This document shows, piece after piece, positions 59,387-64,000 of a stretch of 64,000 nucleotides of DNA. Numbering within the stretch: the stretch's first letter is position 1; the number at the start of each line of letters is the position of its first letter. The notes under the pieces are model-generated. The model had not been told where the DNA came from. It searched no databases and saw only the letters and a list, made by a program, of their open reading frames with translations. The position numbers and the translations under genes were made by a program. This DNA comes from CAMLHU01 sp039917855 (GTDB taxonomy: Bacteria > Gemmatimonadota > Gemmatimonadetes > Gemmatimonadales > GWC2-71-9): NCBI GenBank assembly GCA_039917855.1, contig JBDSIR010000098.1, positions 1 through 64,000 on the forward strand. Reading direction: 5' to 3'.

Positions 59387-60069
59387 CGGTCCCTCGTTCC
59401 GAAGAGGAGAGTACCCAACCGCACCAGCGTCGCACCCTCTTCGACCGCGACACCGTAGTCTCCTGACATCCCCATGGACAGCTCGGGCAACGGGTGCCCG
59501 GAACTCCTACCCTGCTCCTGCACCGTGCGGAGCCGCTGAAAGGCGGCGCGCTGCACGCGTTCGTCGTTGGTGAACTCCGCCATCGTCATCAGCCCGCGGA
59601 CGTCGATCCGGTCGAGCCCGCGGATCCGTTCGAGGAGGGCGACACACTCCGCGGGCTCCACCCCGCCCTTCTGCGGCTCGCCGGAACAGTTGACCTGGAG
59701 GAGCACCGCCTGGCGAGATCCTTCGGGAAGGCGCTTCTGGAACTCCTCGGCCAGATCGAACCGGTCGATGGAGTGAACCAGGGCGAAGCGCCAGATCACC
59801 TGCCGGACCTTGTTCCGCTGGAGCGACCCGACCAGGTGCCAGTCGACAGTGACATCGGCGGTGGCGTCCTGCTTGGGGAGCGCCTCCTGGACCCGGTTCT
59901 CGCCGACCGCATCGAGCCCGGCGGCGACCGCCGCGCGGACCGCCTCAGGACCGTGGGTCTTGGTGACCGCCACGATCCGGACCGGGTGGGTCCGGCCTCC
60001 CCTGGCTTGAGCCTCGGCGATGGTGGCCCGTACTCTCGCAAGCCGCTCAGGGAGCTCCGGAAAACCCAT
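59383..60069 (-). CDS. yggS: PLP homeostasis protein YggS/PLPBP
   Basis: 228 residues. PLP-binding Lys37 in RIVAVTKTHG. GENRVQEALPKQ, DWHLVGSLQRNKVRQVIWRFALVHSIDRFDLAEEF, VLLQVNCSGEPQKGGVEP, RGLMTMAEF and LSMGMSGDYGVAVEEGATLVRLGTLLFG are all diagnostic. It buffers pyridoxal phosphate in the cell and has no known enzyme activity. It overlaps divIVA by 4 bp. Confidence 0.96.
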   Translation of the reverse strand: MGFPELPERLARVRATIAEAQARGGRTHPVRIVAVTKTHGPEAVRAAVAAGLDAVGENRVQEALPKQDATADVTVDWHLVGSLQRNKVRQVIWRFALVHSIDRFDLAEEFQKRLPEGSRQAVLLQVNCSGEPQKGGVEPAECVALLERIRGLDRIDVRGLMTMAEFTNDERVQRAAFQRLRTVQEQGRSSGHPLPELSMGMSGDYGVAVEEGATLVRLGTLLFGTRDR

Positions 60070-60674
60070 AACTATCTAATCTAATTGAAGTTACGGGGGG
60101 CGGGTAGGACGGGTGGTGTAGACGGGAGGAGTCGGCCGTCGAACGGTCCCGCGCAGCGGCTCAATGATTCCAAGTGCCCGCCGAGGGACGGCGGTCCTCC
60201 GCCGTCCGCACCGGGATCTCGACTCGCGGTCCCGGCCGAAGGCCGCTGGGGATCCATGCCCACGTGTCATCCTGAGGGAGCTTCAGCTCCCGAAGGATCT
60301 GCTCCGCCAAGACCGGTGCTGGTCATCGCGGACCGGTCTTCACACTCGAGATCTTTCGGGGCCCGAAGGCCCCTCAGGATGACAGCTCGCCCAGTACGAT
60401 CAGTCGCTTCGCGGGGAGTGTCGTATTGGGATCCCCGCACGGACGGCGGGGGACCGCCGTCCCTCGGCGGGCTCCTTGGATGGATAAGCCGCTTCGCAGG
60501 GAGTGCTCTGGCCCTCGCCCCGGTGTCATCCTGAGGGGGCTTCAGCTCCCGAAGGATCTGCTCCGCCAAGACCGGTGCTGGTCATCGCGGACCGGTCTTC
60601 ACACGCGAGATCCTTCGGGGCCTGAAGGCCCCTCAGGATGACAGCTCGCCCAGTACGATCAGCCGCTTCGCGGG
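60070..60674. repeat. 605-bp gene-free gap filled with repeats, including two 151-bp direct copies
   Basis: Next to yggS is an A/T-rich stretch (60070-60085, TCTAATCTAATT), a possible promoter. Then come GGTAGGACGGG-like repeats (60104-60130). A 151-bp unit occurs twice in direct orientation, 60265-60415 and 60524-60674. Each copy has long palindromic ends over 120 bp, TGTCATCCTGAGG ... CCTCAGGATGACA, with an inner CGAAGGATCT and GACCGG parts. A second hairpin type, GGGACGGCGGTCC with GGACGGCGG-type pairing, occurs at about 60186-60212 and, inverted, at about 60430-60470. The stop of the DUF2723 gene is directly after the second 151-bp copy. No gene is visible. Confidence 0.8.
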
Positions 60675-63089
60675 CTACGGCCTCGGGATGGCCGGCGCCT
60701 GCTCCTGCAGCAGCCGCTGTCGCACCAGATCGGCCGCGGCCTGAAGCTGGGAGTCGGGGCGGATCCGGATGGCAAGCTCGAGGTACTTGAGCGCGGTCTG
60801 CCCGTCGCCCCGGCTGTCGGCCGCGACGGCGAGGACGAGGACCGGCTGCTGGAGATTGTTCGAGACCACTTCGGCCGCGCTTTCGAGCCTGCGCCGGTGC
60901 GCCATCGAATCGAGCCCCGCCCAGCGATACACCTCATCGACGAGGCGGGTGGTCGCCGGCAGGTCGACGAGCACGCCATTCAGGCTTCGGGGCGCGAAGC
61001 GGTGATCGGTGCTGTCGGGAAGCGCCGGCTCGACCATGTTGGCGAGCCCCTGCTGCACGATGTAGGGATCGAGCCCCAGAAAATCCCGCCCTGCCGAGAC
61101 CGACCAAGCGATGGGGCGACGACCGAGGTTCTGCTGGATGATCCGGAGCACGCCGATGTCGTTCGGCGCGAGTACCGCACCCGCCGGGATCACATGGGCG
61201 ATCGGGCCGAGCTGGACCGGGGTGTTCTCACGGACCGGGTGCAGCACGCCGACCACACCGTCGATCTCGGCGTCGGTCATCGTGTGGACCGGCCAATCGG
61301 GTCGAGCCCCCCCCAAGCCGCGCCAGATCGGCGCCGATGCCGAATCGACGAAGGTCCGCGTCGGGTGGTCCCGCAACTGCTTGAGGTACCAATTGGTCTG
61401 GGCCAGCGCGAGGCAGACGATCGTGACGTCCGGACGGAGCCCCTCCACCTCCTGGGCGTACCAGAGCGGGAAGGTGTCGTTGTCGCCAAAAGTGATGAGG
61501 ATGCCGTAGGGCGGCACCGAGTTCAGCACGTCATAGGCGAAGTCCCGCGCCAGCCACGCCACCGGTCGCACGGCTCGGCTCGCTTCGGCCCAGTTGGTGC
61601 CGATCGGGATGAGGCAGAGGGCGAGCACGGCCCCCGAGGCCAGCGGCCGGATCCTTCGCCAAGGCTCAGGACGTGGGCCCGCGCCCACCGACTTGAACGT
61701 TTTCGCTGCCAGGAGCACGACGCCCATTCCCGCCCAGAGACCCCAGACCACGAAGCTCACGAGGAAGAAGTAATCGCGCTCACGCACCTCGTGCTGGCCG
61801 AAATTCGGGAAACGGTCATAGCCCAGGCTGAACCCCGGCTTGAAGTTCATGTAGGCCACGAGACCGAGGCCGGTGGTCAGGAAGAGGACCGTGAGCATCC
61901 CCCACCCCGCCCGGTCTGCCCGGCGATGGGCGACCGCGCCGAGCACGCCGAGGAGGGTGTAGAGCGCGGCAAAGGGGGCGCGGACAAACCACTCGGTGAA
62001 GCCCATCCCCCACTGCCAGAAGAAGTACTGGAAGTAGTTGACGAGCTGCAGCCCGATGATGATGGGCGAGCGGCCCGGGTTGCCCGCACCGTGCTGGACG
62101 GTGGGATCGTCGAACGGCCCGCGCAGCGGGTACTGCTTGCGGCGGATGACGTCGAGGAGGCTCTGCCAATTGTCGGGCTGAGCCTCGTTCAGGATCGGGT
62201 GCTGGCCGGCGCGGAGGTAGAGAAAGAGGTAGGAGGTGATCCCGATGACCGAGACCGCGAGCGCCACCGCGGCGAACGCACCGCGGCCGTGGGTCATCGC
62301 CCAGACCGCCGCCACGACGAAGCAGGCGGCGCCGAAGCCGCTGAGCCAGATGTTGCCCAGGCCCAACCCGATGAGGAGAAGCCAGGTGCCGGCGACGACC
62401 GCGGCCGTCGCGTGCTCCCGCGAACGCTCCGCCGGATCCTTGAGCGGCGACTCGCGCGATACGATCACGAGGAATGTCACCACCGCCGGCCCGACGAGTA
62501 GGGCCAGGAGGTGGTTCCCGATCGACAGGCCCGCGAGGTAGAGCACCAGCAGCAGGGTGCGGTCGGCCTTGGCGGTGCCGCGCTGTTCACGCCACCGGAG
62601 CATCAGCCAGCAGATGAATGAGATCACGAAGACCGCGATGGCGTACACCTCGGTCTCATTCGAATTCTGCCAGTTGGTGAAGGTGAAGGCCCCCGCGAGT
62701 GCGGCGGCACCGGCACCCAGGGGTACCAACCATCGTGGCGTTTCGGCCTCGGCGATCGCCGGGACGCGACGGAGCGCCTCCCACGCTACCAGTCCAAGGG
62801 CGGCGGTACCGGCAGCGCTCGCGACCGCCGTAAGCAGGTTGATCCGCCAGGCCCAGCTCCCCACGACCAGGAGACTGCCCCACACGTGCGCGAGCATCAC
62901 CCAGAGGGGGGTACCGGGAGGATGCGGGATGCCGAGGATCTTCGACGCTGCAAGGAACTCGCCGGCATCCCAGAGCGTGACCGTCGGCGCGAGGCTGGCC
63001 ACGAGGAGAGCGAGGGAGACGGCGAACAGGGCGAGGGCGAACCGCCAGCGGGCGCGAGCGGTAGGGCGGTCAGGCGGCAAGGCGGTCAT
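60675..63089 (-). CDS. DUF2723 polytopic membrane protein (TMEM260/glycosyltransferase-like)
   Basis: 804 residues. APTVTLWDAGEFLAASKILGIPHPPGTPLWVML is the signature of DUF2723, with the acidic WDAGEF and HPPG loop. About ten membrane helices follow up to residue about 450, then a soluble C-terminal part (PYGILITFGDNDTFPLWYAQEVEGLRPDV). TMEM260 homologues are predicted GT-C glycosyltransferases; the substrate here is unknown. The first residues (TALPPDRPTARARW) are encoded by a GGCGGTC-type repeat covering the start codon. It overlaps cdaA by 4 bp. Confidence 0.9.
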   Translation of the reverse strand: MTALPPDRPTARARWRFALALFAVSLALLVASLAPTVTLWDAGEFLAASKILGIPHPPGTPLWVMLAHVWGSLLVVGSWAWRINLLTAVASAAGTAALGLVAWEALRRVPAIAEAETPRWLVPLGAGAAALAGAFTFTNWQNSNETEVYAIAVFVISFICWLMLRWREQRGTAKADRTLLLVLYLAGLSIGNHLLALLVGPAVVTFLVIVSRESPLKDPAERSREHATAAVVAGTWLLLIGLGLGNIWLSGFGAACFVVAAVWAMTHGRGAFAAVALAVSVIGITSYLFLYLRAGQHPILNEAQPDNWQSLLDVIRRKQYPLRGPFDDPTVQHGAGNPGRSPIIIGLQLVNYFQYFFWQWGMGFTEWFVRAPFAALYTLLGVLGAVAHRRADRAGWGMLTVLFLTTGLGLVAYMNFKPGFSLGYDRFPNFGQHEVRERDYFFLVSFVVWGLWAGMGVVLLAAKTFKSVGAGPRPEPWRRIRPLASGAVLALCLIPIGTNWAEASRAVRPVAWLARDFAYDVLNSVPPYGILITFGDNDTFPLWYAQEVEGLRPDVTIVCLALAQTNWYLKQLRDHPTRTFVDSASAPIWRGLGGARPDWPVHTMTDAEIDGVVGVLHPVRENTPVQLGPIAHVIPAGAVLAPNDIGVLRIIQQNLGRRPIAWSVSAGRDFLGLDPYIVQQGLANMVEPALPDSTDHRFAPRSLNGVLVDLPATTRLVDEVYRWAGLDSMAHRRRLESAAEVVSNNLQQPVLVLAVAADSRGDGQTALKYLELAIRIRPDSQLQAAADLVRQRLLQEQAPAIPRP
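63062..63089. repeat. GGCGGTC-type repeat at the start of the DUF2723 gene
   Basis: GGGCGGTCAGGCGGC-AAGGCGGTCAT: three imperfect copies, the last containing the complement of the ATG. The unit is the same as in the ftsW/murG cassette arms. No inverted partner was seen nearby. Confidence 0.5.
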
Positions 63090-63889
63090 GGCGTTGGGAT
63101 CGGCGTCACAGTATCGGAGAGAGCGGCCGCGTCGAGGCGCGAATACGCCAGCGCGCGGCGCACCTGATCGTGATCAAGGTCCCGGTAGAGCCGGCCGCGG
63201 ACGGCGAGGGCGAGCTGTCCCGTCTCCTCGCTCACCACGAAGACGAGCGCATCGGTCTCTTCGGAGAGGCCGAGCGCGGCGCGGTGGCGGGTACCGAGTG
63301 AGCGGTCGGCCAAGGGGGCCTGGGTGAGCGGCAGGATGGCGCCCGCGGCGGCGAGGCGCTCACCCCGGATGATCACCGCCCCGTCGTGCAGGGGGGACGG
63401 CGGCGTGAAGATGCTCTGCAGCAGCTCGGCCGAGACGGCGCCATCGATCGAGGTGCCGGAGGCGGCCACCTCTTCGAGCGCCGCATCGCGCTCGACCGCG
63501 ATGATCGCGCCGATCGAGCTGCGTGACAGCCGCACCAGCGCCTCGGCGATCTCCTCCGCCACCGCGGCGCTGGCACCTCCCACGATGAACCGGAAGGGAC
63601 GGGCCCGACCGAGCCGGGCGAGGGCCTGTCGGAGTTCGGGCTGGAAGACGACGGCGATGGCGAAGACACCGTACGTGAAGAGCGCCGAAAGGAGGTAGGT
63701 GACCATGGTGAACTTGACCAGCGAGGCGGCGAGCCACCCCGCGAGCAGCACCAGGAGTCCGAAAACGATCTGGAGGGCGCGGGTCCCGGCGAGGAAACGG
63801 AGGAGCCGGTAGATCAGGAACGCCACCAGCAGGACCTCCACGGCATCGCGCCAGTGGGGCGCGAGAAGTCTCAGTTGGTCGGGAGGCAT
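63086..63889 (-). CDS. cdaA: Diadenylate cyclase CdaA
   Basis: 267 residues. Three N-terminal membrane helices (to about residue 85), then the DAC domain with LHDGAVII (DGA at 169-171) and GTRHRAALGLSE (RHR at 201-203), the two catalytic motifs for making c-di-AMP from ATP. Residues 15-60 (VEVLLVAFLIYRLLRFLAGTRALQIVFGLLVLLAGW) match CdaA rather than DisA. It lies immediately after folP (TGATG overlap), a neighbour order seen in several phyla. The signal usually controls osmotic and cell-wall homeostasis. Confidence 0.96.
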   Translation of the reverse strand: MPPDQLRLLAPHWRDAVEVLLVAFLIYRLLRFLAGTRALQIVFGLLVLLAGWLAASLVKFTMVTYLLSALFTYGVFAIAVVFQPELRQALARLGRARPFRFIVGGASAAVAEEIAEALVRLSRSSIGAIIAVERDAALEEVAASGTSIDGAVSAELLQSIFTPPSPLHDGAVIIRGERLAAAGAILPLTQAPLADRSLGTRHRAALGLSEETDALVFVVSEETGQLALAVRGRLYRDLDHDQVRRALAYSRLDAAALSDTVTPIPTP

Positions 63890-64000
63890 CAGGACACTCC
63901 GAGGGCGTGGACGATGGCCAAGGCATCGCGGACCGCGGCCGGGGCGTGCACCCGGAACAGCCGGGCCCCGCGTTCGGCGGCCACCCCGCAGGCGGCCGCA
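63889..64000 (-). CDS. folP: Dihydropteroate synthase, C-terminal end (cut by window edge)
   Basis: Only the last 37 or so residues are visible: CGVAAERGARLFRVHAPAAVRDALAIVHAL and a stop. The GARLFRVH-xxxx-RDAL pattern is the conserved C-terminal strand and helix of FolP, with the Arg-x-His that binds the pterin phosphate. The folP-cdaA order supports it. The rest lies outside the window. Confidence 0.75.
   Translation of the reverse strand, partial: AAACGVAAERGARLFRVHAPAAVRDALAIVHALGVS

Overview
The window is 64 kb of dense, high-G+C chromosome (roughly two thirds G+C by eye). It looks like the core genome of a Gram-negative bacterium with outer membrane proteins, lipoproteins and an mDAP-type MurE. 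G+C content, gene content and style (PorV-like outer membrane protein, roadblock/MglA/DUF4388 genes, DUF2723, DUF3098-like protein, CdaA) fit Gemmatimonadota best; this is an inference from general knowledge, not from a search. Nearly everything is on the minus strand. The plus-strand genes are mazG and a lipoprotein/secreted-protein pair at about 7.9-9.5 kb. I saw no rRNA, CRISPR array, transposase or prophage. Two tRNA genes (Asp-GTC, Val-TAC) are present.

Layout. 1-4.5 kb: miaB (5' part), a secreted barrel protein, a lipoprotein, cdd and deoB. 4.5-12.8 kb: alr, mazG (divergent), asnS, a BamB-like lipoprotein, a small secreted protein, recG, ftsY. 12.9-33.1 kb: a compact division and cell wall (dcw) cluster read from high to low coordinates: tRNA-Asp, rsmH, ftsL-like, ftsI, murE, murF, mraY, murD, ftsW, a lipoprotein gene, murG, murC, ftsQ, ftsA, ftsZ, then an M23 endopeptidase, hisA, a VWA-like membrane protein and ftsY. 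Most junctions are 1-4 bp stop/start overlaps. mraZ, murB and ddl are absent. 33.3-36.3 kb: TPR protein, tRNA-Val, DUF3098-like protein, peptidase MA-like protein. 36.3-53.6 kb: a signalling operon with three CheW, CheB, CheD, CheR, CheC, CheA and CheY plus an MglA-type GTPase, roadblock proteins, two DUF4388-TPR proteins, a 918-residue TPR scaffold and a protein with two DnaA-type AAA+ domains. No chemoreceptor gene is present. 53.6-64 kb: rluD, lspA, a DksA/TraR protein, ileS, divIVA, yggS, a repeat-rich 600-bp gap, a DUF2723 membrane protein, cdaA and the 3' end of folP.

Two things stand out. First, the Che-Mgl-roadblock-DUF4388 operon with a tandem DnaA-type ATPase that lacks the DnaA DNA-binding domain; this is my best candidate for an undescribed system. 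Second, a scattered family of elements whose two inverted arms are each built from a short tandem repeat (6-10 nt, a different unit at each locus). They sit exactly at gene ends, often supply the stop or start codon, and also lie in frame inside alr, ileS and a small secreted protein. One pair of arms brackets a whole lipoprotein gene between ftsW and murG, next to a degraded duplicate of the murG 5' end.
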